This document shows, in pieces, positions 14,852 to 23,699 of a stretch of DNA of 54,790 nucleotides. The DNA is from Segatella oulorum JCM 14966 (GTDB lineage: Bacteria > Bacteroidota > Bacteroidia > Bacteroidales > Bacteroidaceae). The stretch lies in NCBI RefSeq assembly GCF_000613785.1, contig NZ_BAJQ01000013.1:1-54790 (forward strand), given 5' to 3'. How positions within the stretch are numbered: position 1 is the stretch's first letter; each line of letters begins with the position of its first letter. The position numbers and the translations under genes were made by a program. The notes under the pieces are model-generated. The model ran no database searches, was not told where the DNA came from, and was given only the letters and a program-made list of their open reading frames with translations.

Positions 14852-17029
14852 ATGAAATCATCATCTTTCGCATGGCTCTGTGTTGCTTTGCTGGCAACTA
14901 CGGCAGAAACAAAGGCCGAGAAGCTCGACACGCTCAAAACTTATGAACTGCAAAATGTGCAGGTGACGGCCACACGTGCGCAGCACAACACCCCCATGAC
15001 ATTTAGCAATCTCACCCGGCAAGAGCTTGCAAAACACAACCACGGACAGGATATTCCTTCGCTGTTGAGCTTTATGCCCAGTGTAACCTTCACGTCGGAT
15101 GCGGGCAACGGCATAGGCTACACGGCACTAAAGGTGCGCGGAACCGATCCGTCGCGCATCAACTTCACCGCCAACGGAATCCCCTTGAACGACGCCGAAA
15201 GCTCACAAGTGTTCTTTGTGAACATGGGCGACTTCATCAGCAACGTCAAAGATTTGCAGATTCAACGCGGCGTCGGCACTTCAACCAATGGCAGTGCGGC
15301 CTTCGGAGCTACGGTAAATCTGCAAACCGATGCACCTTCTCTGAAACCGTTCGTGACGCTCTCGACCGCAGCGGGTAGTTATGCGTCTCACAAAGAGACG
15401 CTCCTTTTCGGTTCGGGACTTCTGCAAAATCACTGGAGTTTCAACGTGCGTCTGTCGAATATCGGCAGCCACGGCTACATCGACCGCGCAACATCGAGTC
15501 TCAACTCCTATTTTCTGCAAGGCGCTTACAGCAGTCGTAGTACCTTGGTAAAATGGCTTACGTTCAACGGAACCGAACGCACGTACATGGCTTGGGATTA
15601 CGCTTCGTTAGCACAAATGGCGCAGTATGGGCGGCGTTACAATCCTGCTGGCGAATATACCGATGCTAACGGGCAAACACAATATTATCCCAACCAAACC
15701 GACAACTATCATCAGCAGAACTATCAGCTCATTTGGAATCAGCTCATCTCGCCTGCTTTCAACTTCAACATTGCGCTCCATTACACTGCGGGTAATGGCT
15801 TTTACGAACAATATAAGGCGCAACAGAAGCTGAAGAAATATGGATTTCCACCCACTTCGCCCATTGCCGACCTCATTCGCCGCAAGCATTTAAGCAACGA
15901 TTTCTATGGATGGGTGTATGCACTCAACTACCAACATGCGCGTTGGAATGCCACTTTGGGAGGCGCCAACAACCGGTATAGCGGCCGACATTTCGGCAAA
16001 ATCCTCGCCATCATCAATGCTGCCGTGCCCTATTCCCCACTACAAGAATACTATCGCAACAAAGCTGAGAAGACCGAAAACAGTGTTTATGCCAAAGCCA
16101 ACGTAGAGGTGGTGAAAGGGCTTAGCGTCTATGCCGACCTGCAATATCGCAACATCAACTATCGGTTGCAAGATCCCAACGACAATCCCACAACGGCTGC
16201 CAATGCACCTTGGCGCTACAACGAGCACTATCACTTCTTCAATCCCAAGGCCGGTCTGTTTTTTCAGCCCGCAGAAGCACACGCATTCTATCTTTCTTGG
16301 GCCGTGAGCCATCGCGAACCCACGCGCAACGACTTTGAAGGAACGCTTCGTCAGCTGCCGCGTGCTGAACGAATGACCGACTGGGAAGCAGGCTATAAAT
16401 TGGCTTTACCACGCTTGACCATGGGCATCAACCTTTATTCCATGCACTACAAAGACCAGTTTGTGCTCACAGGCGAAATCAATTCCACTGGCGAAATGAT
16501 TCACCGCAACGTGGGAACATCCTATCGCGAGGGCATAGAATGGCAGGCATTGTGGCAACCGCTCAACTGGTTTAAATGGCAAGCCAACGCGACTTTCAGC
16601 CGCAACCGCGCCAAAGACTGGATGGTAGAGAGCAAGGCAGGGCGACCACTGCGCTTTGGAACAACCCATTTAAGCTTCTCTCCCGATGTGCTGGCCAACC
16701 AAATCATTACTTTTACACATGGAGGATTTGAGGCGATGGTGCGCAACCAATTCGTTAGTCGACAACACATGACCAACGACAACAACACGAATCTCATGTT
16801 GCCAAGCTATTTTCTGACACATTTGGATGCCAACTATAGTTTCCATCTACCATCCATTCGCCGTATCACAGCGGGCATCACCATCTACAATCTCTTCAAC
16901 AAAAAATATTTCTCCAATGGCTATGCCAGCGCCGAATATGACAATATGGGGCGCGAAGTCTCCTCTTCGGCTGTCTATTCAGCACAAGCCACAGCACATT
17001 TCATGACGTATTTAACGATTACTTTGTAA
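14852..17029 (+). CDS. TonB-dependent outer-membrane thiamine receptor
   Basis: A 725-residue receptor. It has a signal peptide (to ~residue 24), then a plug domain opening with LQNVQVTATRAQHNTPM, followed by 'IPSLLSFMPSVTFTSDAGNG', RGTDPSRINFTANGIPLND and 'QIQRGVGTSTNGSAAFGATVNLQT'. A C-terminal 22-strand-type barrel follows, ending with YNLFNKKYFSNGYASAEY and a terminal strand. It lacks the extra N-terminal carboxypeptidase-like domain of SusC proteins. It is the first gene behind the TPP riboswitch and matches the OMthi-PnuT-TPK operon known in Bacteroides thetaiotaomicron. It probably imports thiamine into the periplasm using TonB-ExbBD energy. The substrate is inferred from the riboswitch and neighbours. 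Confidence 0.93.
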   Translation: MKSSSFAWLCVALLATTAETKAEKLDTLKTYELQNVQVTATRAQHNTPMTFSNLTRQELAKHNHGQDIPSLLSFMPSVTFTSDAGNGIGYTALKVRGTDPSRINFTANGIPLNDAESSQVFFVNMGDFISNVKDLQIQRGVGTSTNGSAAFGATVNLQTDAPSLKPFVTLSTAAGSYASHKETLLFGSGLLQNHWSFNVRLSNIGSHGYIDRATSSLNSYFLQGAYSSRSTLVKWLTFNGTERTYMAWDYASLAQMAQYGRRYNPAGEYTDANGQTQYYPNQTDNYHQQNYQLIWNQLISPAFNFNIALHYTAGNGFYEQYKAQQKLKKYGFPPTSPIADLIRRKHLSNDFYGWVYALNYQHARWNATLGGANNRYSGRHFGKILAIINAAVPYSPLQEYYRNKAEKTENSVYAKANVEVVKGLSVYADLQYRNINYRLQDPNDNPTTAANAPWRYNEHYHFFNPKAGLFFQPAEAHAFYLSWAVSHREPTRNDFEGTLRQLPRAERMTDWEAGYKLALPRLTMGINLYSMHYKDQFVLTGEINSTGEMIHRNVGTSYREGIEWQALWQPLNWFKWQANATFSRNRAKDWMVESKAGRPLRFGTTHLSFSPDVLANQIITFTHGGFEAMVRNQFVSRQHMTNDNNTNLMLPSYFLTHLDANYSFHLPSIRRITAGITIYNLFNKKYFSNGYASAEYDNMGREVSSSAVYSAQATAHFMTYLTITL

Positions 17030-17032
17030 CGC

Positions 17033-17635
17033 ATGATGCAATTTCTCACACAGCATGGGCTCGACTTGCTCACCACTTTCCTTGGCATCGTCTATCTCGT
17101 TTTAGAATATCGTGCCAGCACCTGGCTGTGGATTGTGGGCATCATCATGCCGCTACTCGATGTGTGGCTCTATGCCACACATGGTCTTTATGGCGATGCG
17201 GGCATGGCCGTCTACTATACTTTGGCGGCCATCTATGGGCTCGTTGTGTGGAAATTTGGACGCAAGCGCGGACAAGCGGCGCACCAACCGATGCCCATCA
17301 CCCACATGAAACGACGTCACTACCTGCCCCTTTGTGCATTTTTCTTGTTGGCATGGGGCATCACTTATTGGCTCTTGCGCACCCAAACCAATTCCACGGT
17401 TCCCGCATTAGACGCTTTCACCAACGCACTTAGTTTCATCGGTCTATGGGCATTGGCACGCAAATACATCGAACAATGGTGGGCATGGCTCATCGTCGAT
17501 TTCATCAGCACCTATCTCTACCTCACCAAAGGCATTCCCTTCAAGGCGGGGCTCTACGCACTCTACACCGCCATGGCCATTGCCGGTTACTATAAATGGA
17601 AACGAATGATGCAACAACATGACACACTATCCTAA
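17033..17635 (+). CDS. pnuT: PnuT-type thiamine transporter (PnuC family)
   Basis: A 200-residue inner-membrane protein with about seven hydrophobic segments. It has the PnuC-family features: an N-terminal helix, then 'RASTWLWIVGI' with conserved Trp residues, a central Trp-rich ALARKYIEQWWAWLIVDFIS stretch, and YLTKGIPFKAGLYALYTAMA near the C-terminus. PnuC proteins carry vitamins by facilitated diffusion with metabolic trapping by a downstream kinase. The gene lies between the receptor (3-base gap) and thiamine pyrophosphokinase (17-base overlap), which would trap thiamine as TPP. Thiamine specificity is inferred from the riboswitch. Confidence 0.93.
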   Translation: MMQFLTQHGLDLLTTFLGIVYLVLEYRASTWLWIVGIIMPLLDVWLYATHGLYGDAGMAVYYTLAAIYGLVVWKFGRKRGQAAHQPMPITHMKRRHYLPLCAFFLLAWGITYWLLRTQTNSTVPALDAFTNALSFIGLWALARKYIEQWWAWLIVDFISTYLYLTKGIPFKAGLYALYTAMAIAGYYKWKRMMQQHDTLS

Positions 17636-18302
17636 AATAACGGCCGAAACCCCATTCGATGCCGTCATCGTGGCCAACGGAGCCTTTCCCAAACACGAAA
17701 CATTACTACGTATTTTGCACCACGCACCGCATGTGATTGCTTGCGATGGTGCCGCCGAAACGCTCTTAAATGCGGGCTTCACTGCTCAGCAAATGACAGT
17801 GATTGGCGATGGAGACAGTCTGGCACCAAGGCTCAAACGACAATTACATTTCATCTCTATCAGCGAACAAGATGACAACGACCTTACCAAAGCTACACGC
17901 TATGTATGCACACAGCACGGGCAAGCGCAACCGCAACTGACCGCCAACCGTCGTCTTCGCATTGCTTATCTCGGTGCAGCGGGCAAGCGCGAAGACCACA
18001 CTTTGGGCAACATCGCCCTCATGATGCATTATTACGACCACTTCAACGTGCAGCCATTCATGCTCACCGATGAAGGAATTTTCATTGCGGCATGTGGCGA
18101 TTGTCGTTTCGATGTCACACCGGGACAACAAGTAAGCCTCTTCAACTTTGGCTGCCAACAATTAGAAAGTCAAGGGTTGCGCTGGCCCATCTATCCATTT
18201 GATGCCCTTTGGCAAGGCACTTTAAACGAAGCTGTGCAACCCATCATACAGATAAAAGCCGATAATGCCTATCTCGTGTACATCACATGGACGTTTTATT
18301 GA
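17619..18302 (+). CDS. thiN: Thiamine pyrophosphokinase
   Basis: A 227-residue enzyme transferring pyrophosphate from ATP to thiamine to make TPP. The substrate-binding motifs are clear: VIACDGAAETLL, VIGDGDSLAP (metal-binding Asp residues), SEQDDNDLTKATRY, and AYLGAAGKREDHTLGNI. The C-terminal part is the small beta-barrel domain. It overlaps pnuT by 17 bases. With the receptor and PnuT it completes uptake and trapping; its product TPP closes the feedback loop on the riboswitch. Confidence 0.95.
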   Translation: MTHYPKITAETPFDAVIVANGAFPKHETLLRILHHAPHVIACDGAAETLLNAGFTAQQMTVIGDGDSLAPRLKRQLHFISISEQDDNDLTKATRYVCTQHGQAQPQLTANRRLRIAYLGAAGKREDHTLGNIALMMHYYDHFNVQPFMLTDEGIFIAACGDCRFDVTPGQQVSLFNFGCQQLESQGLRWPIYPFDALWQGTLNEAVQPIIQIKADNAYLVYITWTFY

Positions 18303-18329
18303 CATTTAACTAAATTTTAAAGCCGAAAA

Positions 18330-18361
18330 TTTGTATGGTAAAAGAAAACATAGTACCTTTG
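18330..18361 (+). promoter_or_regulatory. Consensus promoter with no gene downstream
   Basis: TTTG at 18330-18333, 20-base spacer, TACCTTTG at 18354-18361. It points at a ~140-base unit closed by a strong terminator. Confidence 0.8.
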
Positions 18362-18366
18362 CTTCA

Positions 18367-18508
18367 TAAATCATTATATAGACTACTATCATTTAGAGTT
18401 ACACACGTTACCGAAACATTTTCGTGAGAAAGATATTCGTAACGCATGGTTAAAACTATTTAGTTTGATTATAAGAGATGCCGGAATCGTGAGGTTCCGG
18501 CATTTTTT
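18367..18508 (+). ncRNA. Candidate small RNA (about 140 nt)
   Basis: It is bounded by a perfect promoter and by a terminator with a 9-bp stem (ATGCCGGAA at 18478-18486 with 18495-18503, then TTTTTT). It contains no plausible open frame: the only ATG (near 18447) closes after five codons. A middle stem is formed by CGTTAC..GAA and TTCGTAACG around an inner TTTC-GTGA-GAAA hairpin. It matches no RNA family I recognise. A read-through leader for the next gene is ruled out because that gene is on the other strand. Confidence 0.6.
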
Positions 18509-18867
18509 GTGACTTAATCTCATTCATATTACTGTGCAATCTGCCTCATTTTAGCACGTGATTAGAGTCACTTTGCACGGTAATAAGAGGCATATTGCAA
18601 GGCAATGAGAAACGACTTGCTGTTTCATACTTTTATTGCCATGATGAACTGATGTGGGTTCAGCGAAATCAAGCTATGGTGAGTCCCGTGTCAATGCCCT
18701 TACCTTCTGTATTTGTTTATGTTGAAAAATCAAAGCAGGTAGAACTTTTTGCATACTAAGCTTGTCCCGAACTTGCGTAATACATCAGTGCAAGCCTTAT
18801 CAACGCTTTCTGCCGTGTGCTCAGATGGAGTAGAGCTGCCGCGGACGTATATCAATAGGTGGAAATA

Positions 18868-18903
18868 AAAAATGCTGTTTCCGACGTTGGAAACAGCATT
18901 TTT
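18868..18903 (-). terminator. Terminator of the hflX-DUF4954-M16 operon
   Basis: A 15-bp perfect inverted repeat (AAAAATGCTGTTTCC and its complement) with a 6-base loop, 15 bases beyond the M16 stop. It is A/T-flanked on both sides, so it could work in either direction. Confidence 0.85.
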
Positions 18904-18918
18904 CGGTTCGAATTGATT

Positions 18919-21828
18919 TTAATAGCCGAAAATCTCTTCGGTGGTGAGTCGCTTCACGGGCGCAATCTTTTCTAATTCTTTCATATCAAGTTCTTTCTCA
19001 TCGCCCAGCACAATGTAACGGTAGGTTTTGTTGGCAATGTTCTGACGGGCAAAGTTTACTACGTCTTTCAGCGTGATTTTGGGCAGTGCATCGTAAACCT
19101 GCTGCATGTAATCGTTGCTCAGACCGAGTTGTTTCATTCTGAGATAGCGTGTGATGACGCCATAACGTGTGACGCGGTCGCTCTGGATGGACTTGATGAG
19201 GCTCTGTTTGGCCAAGTCGAATGCCGCCTCGTTCTCGGGCATGTTGTTGACGATGTCGTTGAACACGCGCAGGCAGTCGCTCATCTTGTCGTTTTGTGAG
19301 ATGATTTGTGTGAGGAAATATTCATCTTCGTTCTTCATTTGTGGCATTGCATAGCGGGCACCGGCGTTGTAGGCTAAGCCGCGGGTCTCTCTCAGTTCTT
19401 GAAAGACAATGGAATTCATGCCACTGCCAAAATACTGGTTGAACAACATCTCGGTGGGTGTTTTGCTGACATTCCATTGGTTGCCCTCGTTGTGATATTG
19501 GCGCAAATAGATGTTTTTCGCCTTGAAAGGTGCCAGGAGCACTTCGTTTTGGGGTGTTTGCTGCAAGCGATAGCTCTTGTTGACGGGCAGTTTGAGCAGC
19601 GTCTTACCCACTTTGTGCTCGCGCTGCACGATGCTAATGAGTTGCTGCTCGGTAGCGGGTCCGTAGTAGAGCACGCTGTGAGGCATGCGGGTGAGGTTGG
19701 TAATGAGTTGCACCATCGACTGCGGATTCATGGAGCGCAACTGCTCAACGGTGCAGATGTTGCGCGTGGGATTGTAGGCACCGTAGCGGGCATAGTCCAA
19801 CAGTGCAAAAGAATTGGTGCGTTGATTCTTCTTTTTGTCGTCGCGGTTCTTTGCTACTACGTCGCAGTAGCTGAGCCATGAGTTTTTATCGGCTTTCGCT
19901 TGGTGCAACACCTGTTCTAATAGTCGCAGTGCGCGTGGCATGTTTTCACTCAGCCCGGACAGGGTGACGTTGAGTTTATTTGCGCCGACATTGATGTTGT
20001 ACTGGCAGGCAAGGTTGTAGAAGGCTTGTTTAAGTTGCGAGACTGTGGTGTTCTGCGTGCCGATATAGTCTAAATAGTCGGCTGCATAGTCGTAGCGCTT
20101 GTCGGCAGTGGTACCAAAGTCATAATGGAAGGTGAGCACGAAAAGTCCATCGTTGGGATTGCGCTTATAGATGAGTGGCATGCCGTTGACCTTCTTGCCC
20201 AGCGACAGTTCTTTGCTGAAATCAAGAAATTTGGGCTGTATCGGCGTTGTTTTGCTCAGGCGAATGCTTTTCAGCAGTGCACTTTCATATTCGCGGTTGG
20301 CGGGAATAGGTGTGATGATGGGTTTTTCGATTTTTTTCAGTGTGCTGTCTACGCCCTGCCGTTTATAGACACAAACGAGGTTGTTTTCGCCAAAATGCTG
20401 GCTGACAAAGCGCTGGATGTCTTGTTTTGTGATCTTTGCCTGTCGGTCGAGCTGCAGTGCTACGTCGCTCCAGCGCTGGTCGTTAACAAACGCGTGTACC
20501 ATGAAGCTGGCGCGCAGGATGTTGTTTTGTAAATCTTCAAAATAGTGCAGTTTCTTGTTAGCCATGACGGCAGGCAGCAGTTGATTGCTGAATTCTCCGC
20601 GTGCCAACTTGTTAATCTGCCCGAGCAGCAGTTTTTTCACCTGTTGCAGGGTTTGGCCATGCAGGGGCGAAGCTTCGATGATGAATGCCGAGTAGTCATG
20701 AAGCCCGTCGAAGTCGACTCCAACATCCTGCACCTTCATAGGCTGTAATAAATTGATGTCGATGAGGCCTGCCTGCCCGTTGTAGAGCAGGTGACGCACG
20801 AGATCGAGCGTGTCGCTCTGCATATCGTTCTCGCCTTTGAAGCGCCAAGCCATCATCAGGTTTTCAGCATCCTGTCCCACGACGGTTGTATCGCGTTGCG
20901 CGGTGATTTTGGACTGCGCGGGAAACTCGGGACGAGTGAGGTTGGTTGACGGCTTCCACTGGCCAAAATATTTGTCGATGATGGCGATGGTTTCGTCGGG
21001 ATTGAAGTCGCCCGCCAGAACAATGGCTACGTTGTTGGGCACATAGTAGCGATGGAAGTAATTTTTGATGTTGACAATGGATGGATTTTTCAGATGCTCC
21101 TGTTCACCGATGGTGGTTTGCGTTCCATAGGGGTGGGTAGGCGTGAGCAGCTTCCATAACGCGGCATATTCCTTCGAACCGTCGCTTGCCATGGAGATGT
21201 TTTTCTCTTCATACACGGCTTCCAGCTCGGTGTGGAATCCGCGAATGACCATGTTTTGGAAGCGGTCGGCTTGTATGCGTGCCCAGTTATCGATTTCATT
21301 CGTGGGAATGTTCTCTACATAGCAGGTAACGTCGTTGCTCGTGTAGGCGTTGGTGCCTTCCGATCCGATACTCGACATGAGCTTGTCGTACTCGTTGGGT
21401 ATGTTGTATTGCGCGGCAAGCTGCGAGACGGAATCGATCTGGTGATAGGCGGTTCTGCGCTGAACGGGGTCGGTCAGCGTGCGATACTGTTCGTAACGGC
21501 GTTCGATTTCGTCCAAGTAGGGTTTCTCCTTAGCGTAATCGGTGGTGCCAAATTGTTGCGTGCCTTTAAACATGAGGTGTTCGAGATAGTGGGCCAAGCC
21601 CGTGGTCTCTGCCGGGTCGTTACGCGACCCGGTGCGCACAACAATGTTGGCTTGCAGGCGTGGACGCTCCTTGTTGACACTCATGTAGACCTTTAGCCCG
21701 TTGTCAAGGGTGTAGATACGGGCTTGCATTGCATCTCCCTTCACGGTAACGAAGGAATAATTTTTGGCCGAAAGCGTTGCAAGCGTGCACAGCGCTACCG
21801 ACATGAAAATGGTTCTTAAATGCATCAT
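18919..21828 (-). CDS. M16 family zinc metallopeptidase (two-domain, exported)
   Basis: A 969-residue peptidase of the insulinase/pitrilysin family. The inverted zinc motif HxxEH is at residues 80-84 (AHYLEHLMFKG), and the third ligand lies in TELEAVYEEKNISM about 80 residues later. A second, inactive M16 half fills the C-terminal part (starting near residue 520, FDFSKELSLG), and ETRGLAYNAGARY is the conserved R/Y region. A signal peptide (MHLRTIFMSVALCTL..SAK) sends it to the periplasm or outer membrane. It starts 5 bases after the DUF4954 stop, so it is the third gene of an operon with hflX. It probably degrades peptides; the substrate is unknown. Confidence 0.93.
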   Translation of the reverse strand: MMHLRTIFMSVALCTLATLSAKNYSFVTVKGDAMQARIYTLDNGLKVYMSVNKERPRLQANIVVRTGSRNDPAETTGLAHYLEHLMFKGTQQFGTTDYAKEKPYLDEIERRYEQYRTLTDPVQRRTAYHQIDSVSQLAAQYNIPNEYDKLMSSIGSEGTNAYTSNDVTCYVENIPTNEIDNWARIQADRFQNMVIRGFHTELEAVYEEKNISMASDGSKEYAALWKLLTPTHPYGTQTTIGEQEHLKNPSIVNIKNYFHRYYVPNNVAIVLAGDFNPDETIAIIDKYFGQWKPSTNLTRPEFPAQSKITAQRDTTVVGQDAENLMMAWRFKGENDMQSDTLDLVRHLLYNGQAGLIDINLLQPMKVQDVGVDFDGLHDYSAFIIEASPLHGQTLQQVKKLLLGQINKLARGEFSNQLLPAVMANKKLHYFEDLQNNILRASFMVHAFVNDQRWSDVALQLDRQAKITKQDIQRFVSQHFGENNLVCVYKRQGVDSTLKKIEKPIITPIPANREYESALLKSIRLSKTTPIQPKFLDFSKELSLGKKVNGMPLIYKRNPNDGLFVLTFHYDFGTTADKRYDYAADYLDYIGTQNTTVSQLKQAFYNLACQYNINVGANKLNVTLSGLSENMPRALRLLEQVLHQAKADKNSWLSYCDVVAKNRDDKKKNQRTNSFALLDYARYGAYNPTRNICTVEQLRSMNPQSMVQLITNLTRMPHSVLYYGPATEQQLISIVQREHKVGKTLLKLPVNKSYRLQQTPQNEVLLAPFKAKNIYLRQYHNEGNQWNVSKTPTEMLFNQYFGSGMNSIVFQELRETRGLAYNAGARYAMPQMKNEDEYFLTQIISQNDKMSDCLRVFNDIVNNMPENEAAFDLAKQSLIKSIQSDRVTRYGVITRYLRMKQLGLSNDYMQQVYDALPKITLKDVVNFARQNIANKTYRYIVLGDEKELDMKELEKIAPVKRLTTEEIFGY

Positions 21829-21833
21829 ATTTT

Positions 21834-23681
21834 TTAGTTTTCAAAATTGATTTCGTGATCTAAACTGTTGATAAAATCGTCGAGCACATGGGGTTCAACG
21901 TCTCCCATGGCATATTCTTTCTCGGCATCCTTGCGTATTTCGGCAATCCATGCGCGACGCGCCTGCACGTAGTCGTCGTGGATTTGTTCGGCTGTGGTAT
22001 CGGTAATTTCGTCCACGTGGTAGTAATTGCATATCATGTGATAGGTCCACGCCCACTGATAGTCGCGATAATGGCGGTGGATTTCCTCAAATCGGCGGAT
22101 GACGTCTTGAATCGTTTCGATATTTCCTTGCTTGATGTCGTGGCACAGGCGTTGCTCCTCGGTATCGGGCAGCAGCAGTCCGCTCAGGTCGTTCCACGTG
22201 CCTTGCCCGACAGTCGTGGTAGGTTTGGCGTAATTTCCCTGCTGTTTATAAACGCGCTTGAGCACGGCACCCATGTAAATGCGCAGGGCGATGTCATAGT
22301 ACTTGATACCCTTGTTTAACGAGCTGGCATGGATGACATAATTATGATAGGTGTAGGATGCCACGTCGGTCCCACTGGCTTCGCGCAGTTTCTCCAAGAT
22401 TTCTTTGCCTTGCAGGATTTCGCCAACGGAGAAAGGCGATAACCAATCGAAGTTTACGATGCTTTTGTGGGATCCGGGCATGCGCACATCACGTTTCGGC
22501 CACTTTCGGATATCGCGATACAAACCCACAGTGGTGATGTTGCGGCCGGGCGAAAGGTACATCGTGTCGCCATAGGCAACGAGGTAGGAAAAGGGGAGGT
22601 TGCGCGTGTCGGGGTGATACATCAGCTTGCCGAAGCACACCGAGAACGTTCCGATGTGAGCAGGCATGAGAATATAGGCGCCGCTGGCTGTTTTCGTGCC
22701 GCGCTCGAGTATGCCATAATGCATCGGCCCCATCTTGTAGGCGTGATTACTGAAATTGGTAGCGCTCCCGGCGTTATAGAAAGAGAATTGTCCGCCGATG
22801 AGCAAACTACTCTTATGATGGCTGGAAGTGAATGGACCGCAGAACGCCGCACACGCTTCACCATTGCTCATGTAGGCATTGGCAAAGAAAATGCTTGTTG
22901 ATGCAGTGAAACCGTTGCTGATGTGGCAGGCTTCACCCACGAAACAGTCTTGCATCTTCACGCTGTTGGTGATGCTGCTGCCTTCGCTGATGATGGTGTT
23001 TTCGCAGATGACACCCGTGCCGATGTACACGTTGGCAGCGGGCGTGCTCAGAATGGTGCAGTCGCTTAATCGCGAAGCTCCGTTGATTTCGCAGTCATCG
23101 TGAACGATAGTGTTGTTGACTTCGCGTGTATTGATAATTTTCACGTGATTACCGATGTAGGCTTGGTCGGAACGGTGGCGGGCAATATCTTCGTTGATGA
23201 GGCGACGCAGCTGATCCTTGAGCGCGCGGTCGTTGAAATGCTTCACCATGAAGGCCGCCAGCTGGCTGTTCAAGTCGCTGAAGAGAATGACGTTGCCGTC
23301 GCCCACTTCGTTGAGTACCGAGATGAGATTGCCCTCGCCATAAGTAGCGCCCTCGGTTGTTTCCATGGCACTGACGTTGCTGATGTAGCAGTCGTCGCCA
23401 ATCGTGTAGTTGTTGATGTAGTTGCCGATGTTTTCAATCAAACAGTTATCGCCAATGGTCACGTTGCGCAGGGTGGCGTTGTTGATGCCGCTGTGTTTGA
23501 GGAAACCACGGCTCACTTCGATGTTTTTCTCGAAGTCACCGATGTGGATTTCGCCGTAAAGCATCACGCGATGCATGTAGTTGGGCTTAAAATCCTCGCT
23601 CACATGGATGTTCGTCCAGTCTTCGGCCCAACAACTTTGAACCTCAAGAATGCTGATCTCTTCGTTGGTTAGTTGTCTCAT
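21834..23681 (-). CDS. DUF4954 family protein (hexapeptide-repeat beta-helix)
   Basis: A 615-residue cytoplasmic protein without signal peptide. Residues ~75-330 show many imperfect hexapeptide repeats (for example NATLRNVTIGDNCLIENIG and VYIGTGVICENTIISEGSSI), giving a left-handed parallel beta-helix like those of acyl or nucleotidyl transferases. The C-terminal ~250 residues are helical and specific to this family. DUF4954 is nearly confined to Bacteroidetes and its reaction is not known. A sugar-nucleotide or acyl transferase role is only suggested by the fold. It lies 18 bases after hflX and 5 before the M16 peptidase. Confidence 0.9.
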   Translation of the reverse strand: MRQLTNEEISILEVQSCWAEDWTNIHVSEDFKPNYMHRVMLYGEIHIGDFEKNIEVSRGFLKHSGINNATLRNVTIGDNCLIENIGNYINNYTIGDDCYISNVSAMETTEGATYGEGNLISVLNEVGDGNVILFSDLNSQLAAFMVKHFNDRALKDQLRRLINEDIARHRSDQAYIGNHVKIINTREVNNTIVHDDCEINGASRLSDCTILSTPAANVYIGTGVICENTIISEGSSITNSVKMQDCFVGEACHISNGFTASTSIFFANAYMSNGEACAAFCGPFTSSHHKSSLLIGGQFSFYNAGSATNFSNHAYKMGPMHYGILERGTKTASGAYILMPAHIGTFSVCFGKLMYHPDTRNLPFSYLVAYGDTMYLSPGRNITTVGLYRDIRKWPKRDVRMPGSHKSIVNFDWLSPFSVGEILQGKEILEKLREASGTDVASYTYHNYVIHASSLNKGIKYYDIALRIYMGAVLKRVYKQQGNYAKPTTTVGQGTWNDLSGLLLPDTEEQRLCHDIKQGNIETIQDVIRRFEEIHRHYRDYQWAWTYHMICNYYHVDEITDTTAEQIHDDYVQARRAWIAEIRKDAEKEYAMGDVEPHVLDDFINSLDHEINFEN

Positions 23682-23699
23682 TTTCTGTCGTTTTACAGG

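Larger units (their letters stand above)
18303..18918. other. Large intergenic region downstream of the thiamine operon
   Basis: It carries a complete promoter-to-terminator unit (18330-18508, listed) and the M16 gene's terminator (18868-18903). The rest, 18510-18867, has stop codons in all frames and no recognisable gene. Degraded transposon sequence is possible but I cannot support it. Confidence 0.5.

Noticed and set aside
18510..18867. Insertion-sequence remnant
   Set aside because: No frame resembles a transposase convincingly and no terminal repeats were found.
19399..19881. 160-codon open frame on the plus strand inside the M16 gene
   Set aside because: It is antisense to a clear, full-length gene, has no family features and is one of several such shadows (also at 21232, 23100, 29933 and 47489).
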